Shown here piece by piece: positions 1-8,728 of a DNA stretch of 34,244 nt. The notes beneath the pieces are model-generated. The model was not told the origin of the DNA. It saw only the letters and a list, made by a program, of their open reading frames with translations, and did not search any database. Numbering within the stretch: position 1 is the first letter of the stretch; each line of letters starts with the position of its first letter. Source of the DNA: a virus. The translations under genes and the position numbers were made by a program. Location: positions 942-35,185 of the IMG/VR virus record IMGVR_UViG_3300030328_001307; one strand, given 5' to 3'.

Positions 1-1924
1 CTACATGATAAACAGTCCATTCATGGGCATGGGTTTCGGATTTAACAATAATACAATCGGGTTTTTGTCCTAATCCATGACCGACAGTACCAGCAACAGA
101 ACTTCCAGTACCCGAACCCTCATATCGCACAATACTAAATCCAGCAGTTGTATTAGCTTGAACAGTTGAGGAAAGTGAACCATCAGTATTACTTGCAGTA
201 GTACCACCATTTGCTACCCAGTTCCAGCTAACAAAAGAATCACCACTATTATTAACATTTACAGCATCTTCTACTGCAACACCACCTTTTAAAAACTTTG
301 TTACTGAATCATTAGTTGATGCTTCTACTGAAGTATCATTACTATATAGTTCTTTATTTGCACCTCTACTTGAATCTACTAATGTGTGGTAATAACTAGC
401 ATTATCTCTATCTTTAATCCAAGTTAATCCACTTATACCTTTATCTGTTTCAGGCATACTATCTTGGCTTAGCATTTTAAAACCACTTGGAACACTATGA
501 TAAAAGTTTCCATTACCATCTGCATCTGCATTACCACCAGCTGTTTCGTTACCAGCAAAAGTTCCGTTATCTCCAAAATTCCAAATAAAAGTAATAGATG
601 TATTTGATGTGGCCGCAAACATAGGTGTTTTGTTATTGTCAAAAGGCACACTTCCAACTAAACTTCCAGAGTTATTATAATATGAAAGTAAACCATTATC
701 TATATCTAAAGCCATGCCTATAACATCACCTCCTGCAATAGTTTCACTAATAAATTTAACAAATGTATTAGTACCATTTACTTGTTGATAAAACCCTCTA
801 TCTCCATAACCTACAGCAGAGTTCCAACCACTACCATTATTATTTCCGGGATAATAATTACCACTTGAATAATTGTGCATATCTTCTTGAAGAAATACTC
901 CAAGATCAACAGTATTACCACCTCCATCACCACTAACTCTACATTCAGCATAATATTTTCCAGAACCTTTAGGTCGTAAAGTTGGAACCATCGGATAACC
1001 TTTATTTGTTCCATTAGTCCAATGGGTTAAATTACCTTCATATAATACTTGAGAATAACTAGGATTATATGGTCTCATTATGGGTAGATTAAATGTAGGT
1101 GTATCATTGCGTTGGTCAGATGCTGTTAAACCACTAGATGTAAAATCATTTGTGTTTCCACTAGTATCATCTCCGAGTGCTGAATCTGTACCAAACTGTA
1201 ATCTAAAACCATTAGTGCCGTAAGTAATTCCAGTTAATGTTTTTGGGATCCATAATCCAGTTGAGGCATCAATTAAACCAAAGGTTGATGGTGTTAGTGC
1301 TGTTCCATCTACAAGATTAACTTCAGCCATATATCCATCAAAATATTTACTTTGACTTTTTCTGTTTCCTACAACACAAGCATCAGCAGTATTGTTAAAT
1401 GCTGTATCAAAATCTTGGGCAACTGAACTTCTGTTATCAGTTCCAAACGAAGTAATTTCATCACCATCTACATACAACTTAACTCTGTTACTAGCTGTGC
1501 CTTGAGTGGTATCAACTGCCATTAGGAAATGATAAAATTTTGAATTATCTTCAAAAGTTCTGTTAGTTATTAAAACATTATCAGTATATCTTGAAATACT
1601 TAAAGTGTTTGCAGATAGAAATCTAAGTTCAAACATAGAATTATTATCTGATGAAGAACCATCATAAGACGAAATTATATGTTGTTCTGTTCCTAACACA
1701 CCTCGTTTAACCCAAGCACTTACAGTAAAAGTTCTTCTATTTCCATTTGAGCTTGGTGTTCTTTCTAATTGTGCACTATCCCCATCATTAAACATACAAC
1801 TTTTAGCAATCGTTCCATTGTCTGTAAAAGGTACGAACTTACCAACTCGTTGCCCTTGCCCATTACCAGAATAAATTATTGGAAAGAAATATTCTTCGCC
1901 ATTTGGTATTGTTGGTGTTGCCAT
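1..1924 (-). CDS. Tail fibre/adhesin with LamG- and SPRY-like domains, 3' end cut by window edge
   Basis: I read this frame codon by codon from the ATG at 1924 to base 2 and found no stop, so 641 codons are visible and the C-terminus lies beyond the left edge. The protein starts MATPTIPNGEEYF. Residues about 30-215 have the concanavalin A/LamG pattern (RTFTVSAWVKRG, then LYVDGDEITSFG, then DGYMAEVNLVDG). Residues about 300-440 look SPRY-like (SGKYYAECRVSGDGGG, then GLLSYYNNSG). A later segment (LTWIKDRDNASYYHTLVD, then SRGANKELYSN) is a recurrent phage-fibre module. These domain assignments are by eye. It probably binds a host surface glycan or protein. It is a paralogue of the gene just upstream, whose stop lies one base before this ATG. 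An AGGGAG ribosome site sits inside the upstream gene's end. Confidence 0.82.
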   Translation of the reverse strand, partial: MATPTIPNGEEYFFPIIYSGNGQGQRVGKFVPFTDNGTIAKSCMFNDGDSAQLERTPSSNGNRRTFTVSAWVKRGVLGTEQHIISSYDGSSSDNNSMFELRFLSANTLSISRYTDNVLITNRTFEDNSKFYHFLMAVDTTQGTASNRVKLYVDGDEITSFGTDNRSSVAQDFDTAFNNTADACVVGNRKSQSKYFDGYMAEVNLVDGTALTPSTFGLIDASTGLWIPKTLTGITYGTNGFRLQFGTDSALGDDTSGNTNDFTSSGLTASDQRNDTPTFNLPIMRPYNPSYSQVLYEGNLTHWTNGTNKGYPMVPTLRPKGSGKYYAECRVSGDGGGNTVDLGVFLQEDMHNYSSGNYYPGNNNGSGWNSAVGYGDRGFYQQVNGTNTFVKFISETIAGGDVIGMALDIDNGLLSYYNNSGSLVGSVPFDNNKTPMFAATSNTSITFIWNFGDNGTFAGNETAGGNADADGNGNFYHSVPSGFKMLSQDSMPETDKGISGLTWIKDRDNASYYHTLVDSSRGANKELYSNDTSVEASTNDSVTKFLKGGVAVEDAVNVNNSGDSFVSWNWVANGGTTASNTDGSLSSTVQANTTAGFSIVRYEGSGTGSSVAGTVGHGLGQKPDCIIVKSETHAHEWTVYHV

Positions 1925-1925
1925 A

Positions 1926-3347
1926 TTAACTCCCTAAATTCTTTGAACAAATTGCTAATGCTCCAGTTGGTACAGTATATTTAAAGTTTCCGTGTCCATT
2001 ACCATCTGCATTTCCACCTGCACTTATTGCTCCGTTAAAAGTAGAATCTTGTCCAAAATTTAAAGTACATAATGATGACCCATCTGCACCCCAATACATT
2101 TGTGGGTAATGTGGTACACCACTTAGTAAATAAGTTGGAGATGTTGAATCAAAGTCTTTTGTAATATAAGAAGAACCATCTAATGTTATAGTCATTATAT
2201 TATTATCAAAATCAGTAAATACTCCTAATGTATGGTTTCCACTAAAAGAAGTTCCTCCAGTTGCAGTGCTTACATTCATTCCATGTTGCCATAGACTATA
2301 ATCACTTCGTTGATTTATTCCTAAAAGTTTCCAACTTGTACCAGAATCTGTAGCTGTTTCTGCATTTTCAGCATCAATCCATCCAAAAGAAAAGGCATTT
2401 CCTGCTGGAAGTGTATTTGTATATATTTCGTAATACCATTTTCCACTACTAATTACAAAAGTTCCAAAACCAAAAGACCCAACAGCACCATCTCCATTTT
2501 CTGTTACTTGTAAATTTACTCCAGTTACATTTCTATCCATATAAGAACCATAAGCTGGTTTGCTTATCGGGTTTAATACACAAAAATTATTCGTGGGTGT
2601 GTCAAAAACTTGGTCGTGTGCGGCAAGTCCAGTTGTCGTATAATCATTACCTTGCCCAGATTCATCGTCGCCCAAATCTGAGGAATCTCTACCATCAATA
2701 TAAAATCCATTAGTGCCAAATGTCAAACCACTTACATCTTTGGGAATCCAAATTCCAGAATCGTTTGTTTCACCAAAACTAGATGGGTCAGCTACAGTTC
2801 CATCAAGCATGACAATATCTGTCATATAGCCACTAAAAACTCTATCTGAACCAGTGTCATAACAGCCTATGGCATTTTCATAAGAAGAACTATTTATATG
2901 TGTATCGTAATTTTGTGTTGGTTGTGTTGCAGAAGCAAAAGAAGTTATTCTTTCACCATTTACATAAATTCTAATTCTTTCACTAGAAACTGCATTAGTC
3001 GTATCAGCTACAAGTACAATATGATACCAAGCTGAAACATCTCTAAAGTGAGCAGTAGTTTCAAATCTTAGTGTTTGCGAACCACTAGCATATCCTTGAA
3101 CAAAAAGGTCATCACTATTAAATTCAACTGCAAAAAAATTTGTAGTGTTTCCAGTTCTTGTTCCAAACAAACCATAATTACCTAATTCACCTCTTTTTAC
3201 CCACATACTTAAAGTCCAAGTTCTTTGATTTCCACTAGAACTAGGGGTTCTTTTCATATAAGCTGTTTCCCAATTATTAAACCTAATTGATTGGTCTATA
3301 GAGTAGGTACTAACTCCAGATTTTTGCCATAATTCGCTACTAAACAT
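1926..3347 (-). CDS. Tail fibre-like protein with LamG and SPRY-like domains (short paralogue)
   Basis: 473 residues. The N-terminal half has a LamG/concanavalin A fold signature (RTWTLSMWVKRGELGNYG, IRIYVNGERITSF, FSGYMTDIVMLDGT). The C-terminal half has an SPRY-like block (SSGKWYYEIYTN, FGWIDAENAETATDSG, HTLGVFTDFDNNIMTITLDG). It ends with a TVPTGALAICSKNLGS tail, the boundary at which the downstream paralogue continues into a further fibre module, so this looks like a one-unit version of the same design. It follows the T7-type fibre with a 3-base gap and is presumably translated with it. Likely role: adhesin or fibre tip in host recognition. No catalytic motif is visible. Confidence 0.78.
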   Translation of the reverse strand: MFSSELWQKSGVSTYSIDQSIRFNNWETAYMKRTPSSSGNQRTWTLSMWVKRGELGNYGLFGTRTGNTTNFFAVEFNSDDLFVQGYASGSQTLRFETTAHFRDVSAWYHIVLVADTTNAVSSERIRIYVNGERITSFASATQPTQNYDTHINSSSYENAIGCYDTGSDRVFSGYMTDIVMLDGTVADPSSFGETNDSGIWIPKDVSGLTFGTNGFYIDGRDSSDLGDDESGQGNDYTTTGLAAHDQVFDTPTNNFCVLNPISKPAYGSYMDRNVTGVNLQVTENGDGAVGSFGFGTFVISSGKWYYEIYTNTLPAGNAFSFGWIDAENAETATDSGTSWKLLGINQRSDYSLWQHGMNVSTATGGTSFSGNHTLGVFTDFDNNIMTITLDGSSYITKDFDSTSPTYLLSGVPHYPQMYWGADGSSLCTLNFGQDSTFNGAISAGGNADGNGHGNFKYTVPTGALAICSKNLGS

Positions 3348-3350
3348 ACT

Positions 3351-4790
3351 TTATCCAAATGCGAGTTGAGGACTACCTAACAATATAGAATTATCAGCTT
3401 TGACAATATAAGGTACGACATCATATGCACTATTAGTTGAACTTAAAGTTAAACCTGCTGATGCAGGAGTTTCATAATCTCCGTGCAAACTTACTGTTCC
3501 TGCACTACTACTTCCCGGCTGAATAAATATAATTACTCCTGTTTGCCCTACTTGAGATGCTTCAGTAGTAGGTGCGGCTAATGTATTAGAACCACTAGCT
3601 AAAGTAATAATAAAATTTTGATAGGTATCATAATCTAAAACACCAGATGTTGCCGATAAAGCCGCTGTATATGTTGAAGGTAATTGTGCTTTAGTAAAAG
3701 TATTTTGTAATGCTGTACCTGCCGCACCTAATGTTGTTAATTGTGCAGAAGCATTAGCATCATCTAATAAAGCACGACCTGCTGAAGTACAAGTTATTTC
3801 CTCAACAACTCCTGCACCTCCACTCGAACGACCTAATATTTTATCTGTTGCAGATACATTTTGTATTTCTGCATAAACAACACCTTGATCTTTAATAGTT
3901 ACCGCACCACTTGACACGGAAAAATTATCTGAATGAAAACTAGCTACACCTTTATTTGAAGTTGTCGCATCTTCTCCTGCTATGGTAATTGTATCTGTAG
4001 CTGAACCTGTTGTATCAATCCCTTCCCCACCTGCTATGGTTAAAGTATTACCCTCACTAATATTTTGATTACTACCAGAATCACCTGCCGCTGTAAAACT
4101 ACTCATAGTTCCTGAGCCATCTGCACCATCAGATCCATCAGATCCTGCGGCACCAGTTGCTCCTGTTGCACCTTGTGGCAAACCTAAAGCTAATACTCCT
4201 GTAGATGTATTATAAGATGCTGTAGCTGATGCTCCGGGAGATAATGTGCTTACTGTTACACCACCTGCAATAGGTTGAGAACTTACAGAAACATTACCAG
4301 AACCATCAAATGACAATATTTTACTAGCCCTTGTTGTCGGTATTGCTAATGTAGGTGATGTATCATCACCATCTAATAAACTTATACTTCTTGTAATTTG
4401 ATCTTTATTATCACTAAATATAGCAACAGCTTTATCTAATTCTGTATTTAATGCAGTAATATCAAATGTACCATTGACAGGAAAATCTGTTGTTCTTTCT
4501 ATAGTAATACGTCTAACAACTACAACCTTATCATCTGCTGTAAGTCCAGAGCCAAATGTAATAGTTGCACCTGTGCCAAATTCATATGCACTATCGCTAG
4601 AAGAATTACTAGCTGTTACCTTATAAGTAGTAGTTGTAGTAGGATTAGCATTGTATGTAGCTAATGTACCATTCTTATAAACTTTTAGATCATCAATAGC
4701 AAAAAATTCAAATGTAATACTAAATGCTGTTTGACCACCTGAAGCTGTAAAAACTTGTCTACCTGTATTCTGTGCTGATGCTATTGTCAT
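3351..4790 (-). CDS. T7 gp17-like tail fibre
   Basis: 479 residues. The first ~150 residues match the T7 tail-fibre N-terminal domain that fixes the fibre to the tail: RQVFTASGGQTAFSITFEFF, DDLKVYKNGTL, TADDKVVVVRRITIERTTDF, DITALNTELDKAVAIFSDNK. A short collagen-like Gly-X-X stretch (about residues 205-227, GATGATGAAGSDGSDGADGS) follows, then a beta-rich region with SDTITIAG-type repeats and a C-terminal domain with GSNTLAAPTTEASQ. Its ATG overlaps the stop of the gp16-like gene by four bases (ATGA). It probably forms the trimeric fibre stalk, with the two LamG/SPRY proteins downstream as receptor-binding partners. Confidence 0.88.
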   Translation of the reverse strand: MTIASAQNTGRQVFTASGGQTAFSITFEFFAIDDLKVYKNGTLATYNANPTTTTTYKVTASNSSSDSAYEFGTGATITFGSGLTADDKVVVVRRITIERTTDFPVNGTFDITALNTELDKAVAIFSDNKDQITRSISLLDGDDTSPTLAIPTTRASKILSFDGSGNVSVSSQPIAGGVTVSTLSPGASATASYNTSTGVLALGLPQGATGATGAAGSDGSDGADGSGTMSSFTAAGDSGSNQNISEGNTLTIAGGEGIDTTGSATDTITIAGEDATTSNKGVASFHSDNFSVSSGAVTIKDQGVVYAEIQNVSATDKILGRSSGGAGVVEEITCTSAGRALLDDANASAQLTTLGAAGTALQNTFTKAQLPSTYTAALSATSGVLDYDTYQNFIITLASGSNTLAAPTTEASQVGQTGVIIFIQPGSSSAGTVSLHGDYETPASAGLTLSSTNSAYDVVPYIVKADNSILLGSPQLAFG

Positions 4791-7700
4791 TCTATACCTG
4801 CCAAATAATTATAAACACTTTTAAATTCGTCATCCCAAAACCATAAACTATTTCCCGGAATACTTCTTCTGAATATAGCGTGTCTTTGTCTTTCTGACAA
4901 GTCATCACTAGTAAATGCTTTATGTAAATCAAACAACATTCCCGGAGATGCACCTGTTATTTCACCCCACGCATCTGTTTCATCTGGCGTTCCAAACCTA
5001 CCATCTAAACCTAACATTGGTCGCACACCCATAGGTGTACCAAAAAATCCACCACTTATAGTTTCTATTGCATAGTTCATATCACCGGCTAAAGTTGGTA
5101 AACCAGATAATTCAACTGCTCTTACTATTTTTTCTCCAAAATCTTTAGAGTCATAATAATCTCCACTTTTTAATTGATCGGCTACCCATCCAAGTGTAAC
5201 CATACCTACAGCACCCGATATAGCCGCACTTGCTCCATCTCTGTTTTGTAAAACATTTGTACCAATTCTTTTAACTGACGATACACCATAAGAATAAAAC
5301 TGAAATAACAATGCCATATACGCATTATTAAATTTTCCACCATAATCTGTTTTTTCAAATCCTAATCCACGCATCAAAGGATTATTCATTAATTCACTTA
5401 TACCTTCATTATTTATTCTTATTACACCCTGCATCATATTTGGTCTATCTGCTACACCCGGTGTTACAATAGTACGTTGTACATCAGAATAAATTGCAGT
5501 AGCTAATTTTCTTTGAGCAATAGTGCCTCCTTTAAATCTACTCCATTCTTGTGCATTAGCTAATATTTGATCACCATTTTTTTGTATTGGCATTTTGGCT
5601 ATAGTTAATGCAGTTTTTTCGTCTATACCAAAACTAGCTAATCTGCGTCTACCAAACTTATCTAACGATCCATCTGCCCATTTTAAAGAATCTTCTATTA
5701 GTCTGTGCATAGCAACTAGGCCGTGCATTTCTTTAATCATATGAGTCCAAGGAGTTAAACCATTTAATATATAAAACATATTTTGTGGGCGTTCTAAATA
5801 TTGCCCTAAATATTTGTCAAACCAACCCATAGTATTTCTACGACTATGACTAATACCACCATCATACATAAATCTTCTGTTAAAACTATTTAGGGTCATT
5901 TCAATAACAGGAGATAAAAAACGAATATCTGATAGATTAGATTTACGCCAAGAATTCATACCCATAGCAAAAGGTTCAATATTTCCTTTCATTACAGAAC
6001 CTACACCATTAGTCATTATTGGTCTGGCTAATTCAGGCAATGCACTAAATATAACACGACCCATATATGCTAAAGAAGCCCAATTACGCATTGCTTGGGC
6101 TACACGAACATTTATACTTGTAGGATCAGCACTATATAATGTGCCTAATATTTTATCTTTTTCATCTATAAATGAATTTAATATAGCATTTCTATTTCTA
6201 CTAGTTGTGCCATCTAATATTAAATCTATTTCTGTATTAATAAGATATTCTTGTAAATGTACATCACCAAATTTATTAGCTAATTCTACTGCCGGTGCTA
6301 CACGTTGTTGATAAGATCGTAAAATAAATGACGCATCTGTTTCTATAAAATCTATAACATCTTTATTAGGTATTTTTAATTTTCTATCTAATAGTGGTGT
6401 TGCACCAATCTTGTATCTATTATTACTTACACCATATCCGGCTATACCTTCTCCATCTTGCCATCTAGCTTGATTATCTACAATATCATTGTAATAAAAT
6501 TCTACTTCTGCATCTAATATTTCTTCTGTTGTTCCATTTGGATTTATTCTTTCTTCATCTGTCCTTGCCATTCTATTTCTTTGTATAATATAATTACGTC
6601 TACTTAAATTGTTATGTAATTGTCCTTGTACGTATCTTCGTAATATTCCTTTAAATTGTTCAACATTTTCTAAAATAGCTTCTCTTTTCCACATTCTATG
6701 AAAATAATCATCATCTCCCCAATAAGGTCTATCTGCAGGAAATACTTCTTGTATTCTACGTATGCGATTAGTATCTTCTACTAATTCTGCTTTCATTTGT
6801 TCAAGTCGTCTATAATTTTGTGCACCTACTAGTTCACGTGTTTCATCTGTAAGTAATCCTTCTATTCTGTTAAGTGCATATTCTTTTTTACGAATAAGCT
6901 GTAAATAACTTTGTTGGTTAGCATACATACCTTGTTGTGCTAATTGATCGTCATAATATTTTGTAACCTTTTTCCAAATTTGTGCAGATTCTGCTATATT
7001 AGCAATAACATTTTCTGGCAATGTATTTGTTAAAGATTCTGGATCTATAATATATCTACCTAATAAAATACTATATTCTTTAAAATCTATTTGACCATCA
7101 GCACCACGTGCTTGTCTGTTAAATAAATTTTGTGCTTTATTAACAAGTGATTTAGTAGCAATAGCTGTTCTAACCAACCCTTCTCGAAATACACCTATGT
7201 TTGGGTCAGCACCATATAACTCTAAAAATTTTTTTTCTATAGTTCTTAATGCTAATGCTATTTGTGAGTTGTGTCTTGTACCTACTGCTGTAACTACAGA
7301 TTCAGGTAATGCTTTTTCTAAATCATTAATTGTATTTACTGTTGCGTAATCACCACTTAATTCAATGTGTTTCATTACAATCATTTTTTTTAGTTTTTCA
7401 TTAGATACTTTTTTATCCAATGTGTTTTGCACCATAGACGCATTTGTCCAGTTAGGTAATAACTTTAATAAACTGTTTGTGTCAGATTTTGCTATAACGG
7501 CAGATTCTAATTTTGTATCTCTTATAACAGCACTATTAATACGGCGTTCATATTGTCTAAAACTTTCTGTATCTAATTTTTCATATGCCGGTAGTTCTTC
7601 ATATATAGATTTTTTAATATTAAATCTAATCCAATCTTCTGGTGTTTTAAAATAATTTGGCCCTACTCTTATGCCTAAATTATTTAGATATACTAAATGT

Positions 7701-8728
7701 TTATTGGTCATCCATTGACCTTTAGCTTTTACAAAATCAACATCTACTTGATTTTTTTTAGTATCAAATTTAGCAATTCTATTACGATTACCAACATTAG
7801 GATTAAATTCTGCAACACCTACTGCCTGTTCAATACCTTTATCACTTAATGCACGATCAACTGTTTCCCTAGGCATAGTACCAATATGTCTTACTGATAC
7901 TCGTGTTTCATTAACATTAGGTGTGCGTTCATTTTTATTTGTAATTACAACACCGGGTGCATCTGATTTAAAATTAAATATTATTTCTGTATTGTCTGGA
8001 TTTATACCACCTTCTATTTCATCCATAGTTTGATTGTAATTATCTACAACATCATCTGCTCTACCTGTAGGAAACATTCTTCTTGTTGCCTGCTCACCTA
8101 TTGTTTCTGTTAGTCGCCCATAAATACCCCCAAACAACCCACTAACTGCAAATGCAAATGACATATTAGCTACACTTTCACCATAGGTAGCTGTAGGATC
8201 TAAAGCTATTCTAGGCACTTCTGTTGCACCAATTAAACCTGCACCTATTGTACCTGCTTTAGCCGCACCTTTAAAAAATCCTATACCTTTAGCAAAAGGA
8301 ATAGGAACATAAGTTACAGGGTCAGCAAGTGCCGCCACAAATCCGGGAGTTAATCTATCGCTATAATCTAGTCTGCCTTTAGAATCTAGGTTTCTATCTA
8401 TACGATTCATTATAGCTTCCATATGTTTGCGATTACGCACACCCCTAAATGATTTAGCAAAAGGTTTATATCGTAATGGTAATTCTTCTAGTACATCTAT
8501 TGTTTCTTTTGGTTCTGATAAATAGGTTTTATCCATATCATAATAGTCAGCTATTTGTCCTAACCACGATAATTGTATGTGGTCTTGGACATCCTGCATA
8601 TACGTGTTTCTAAATTGTATTGGTCTGTTTGTAGCTTGATATGTTGGCTCAAACTGAAAAGTATTATTAGCTATAGTTTTTTGTTCTTGTGGTTCTAGTT
8701 TAATAACTTTTAAATCTTCATATTTCAT
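4787..8728 (-). CDS. Large internal virion protein (T7 gp16-like position)
   Basis: 1313 residues, the longest gene here, placed after the gp14- and gp15-like genes and before the fibre, exactly where T7-type phages encode the ejected core protein gp16. A hydrophobic Gly/Ala-rich stretch near residues 145-170 (PIPFAKGIGFFKGAAKAGTI) and further hydrophobic segments (ISGAVGMVTLGWVADQL) fit a protein that enters the host envelope. I do not see the lytic transglycosylase motif that T7 gp16 carries at its N-terminus. Assignment rests on size and synteny more than on sequence identity. The start shares one base with the stop of the gp15-like gene. Confidence 0.75.
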   Translation of the reverse strand: MKYEDLKVIKLEPQEQKTIANNTFQFEPTYQATNRPIQFRNTYMQDVQDHIQLSWLGQIADYYDMDKTYLSEPKETIDVLEELPLRYKPFAKSFRGVRNRKHMEAIMNRIDRNLDSKGRLDYSDRLTPGFVAALADPVTYVPIPFAKGIGFFKGAAKAGTIGAGLIGATEVPRIALDPTATYGESVANMSFAFAVSGLFGGIYGRLTETIGEQATRRMFPTGRADDVVDNYNQTMDEIEGGINPDNTEIIFNFKSDAPGVVITNKNERTPNVNETRVSVRHIGTMPRETVDRALSDKGIEQAVGVAEFNPNVGNRNRIAKFDTKKNQVDVDFVKAKGQWMTNKHLVYLNNLGIRVGPNYFKTPEDWIRFNIKKSIYEELPAYEKLDTESFRQYERRINSAVIRDTKLESAVIAKSDTNSLLKLLPNWTNASMVQNTLDKKVSNEKLKKMIVMKHIELSGDYATVNTINDLEKALPESVVTAVGTRHNSQIALALRTIEKKFLELYGADPNIGVFREGLVRTAIATKSLVNKAQNLFNRQARGADGQIDFKEYSILLGRYIIDPESLTNTLPENVIANIAESAQIWKKVTKYYDDQLAQQGMYANQQSYLQLIRKKEYALNRIEGLLTDETRELVGAQNYRRLEQMKAELVEDTNRIRRIQEVFPADRPYWGDDDYFHRMWKREAILENVEQFKGILRRYVQGQLHNNLSRRNYIIQRNRMARTDEERINPNGTTEEILDAEVEFYYNDIVDNQARWQDGEGIAGYGVSNNRYKIGATPLLDRKLKIPNKDVIDFIETDASFILRSYQQRVAPAVELANKFGDVHLQEYLINTEIDLILDGTTSRNRNAILNSFIDEKDKILGTLYSADPTSINVRVAQAMRNWASLAYMGRVIFSALPELARPIMTNGVGSVMKGNIEPFAMGMNSWRKSNLSDIRFLSPVIEMTLNSFNRRFMYDGGISHSRRNTMGWFDKYLGQYLERPQNMFYILNGLTPWTHMIKEMHGLVAMHRLIEDSLKWADGSLDKFGRRRLASFGIDEKTALTIAKMPIQKNGDQILANAQEWSRFKGGTIAQRKLATAIYSDVQRTIVTPGVADRPNMMQGVIRINNEGISELMNNPLMRGLGFEKTDYGGKFNNAYMALLFQFYSYGVSSVKRIGTNVLQNRDGASAAISGAVGMVTLGWVADQLKSGDYYDSKDFGEKIVRAVELSGLPTLAGDMNYAIETISGGFFGTPMGVRPMLGLDGRFGTPDETDAWGEITGASPGMLFDLHKAFTSDDLSERQRHAIFRRSIPGNSLWFWDDEFKSVYNYLAGIE

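Noticed and set aside
1769-1984. Plus-strand reading frame within the fibre genes
   Set aside because: It lies opposite two well-supported minus-strand fibre genes and has no ribosome site or recognisable protein pattern.
4130-4200. Short GAT/GCA repeats in the fibre gene as a repeat array
   Set aside because: They encode the collagen-like Gly-X-X stretch; there are no spacers or regular repeat units as in CRISPR. No CRISPR array was seen anywhere.
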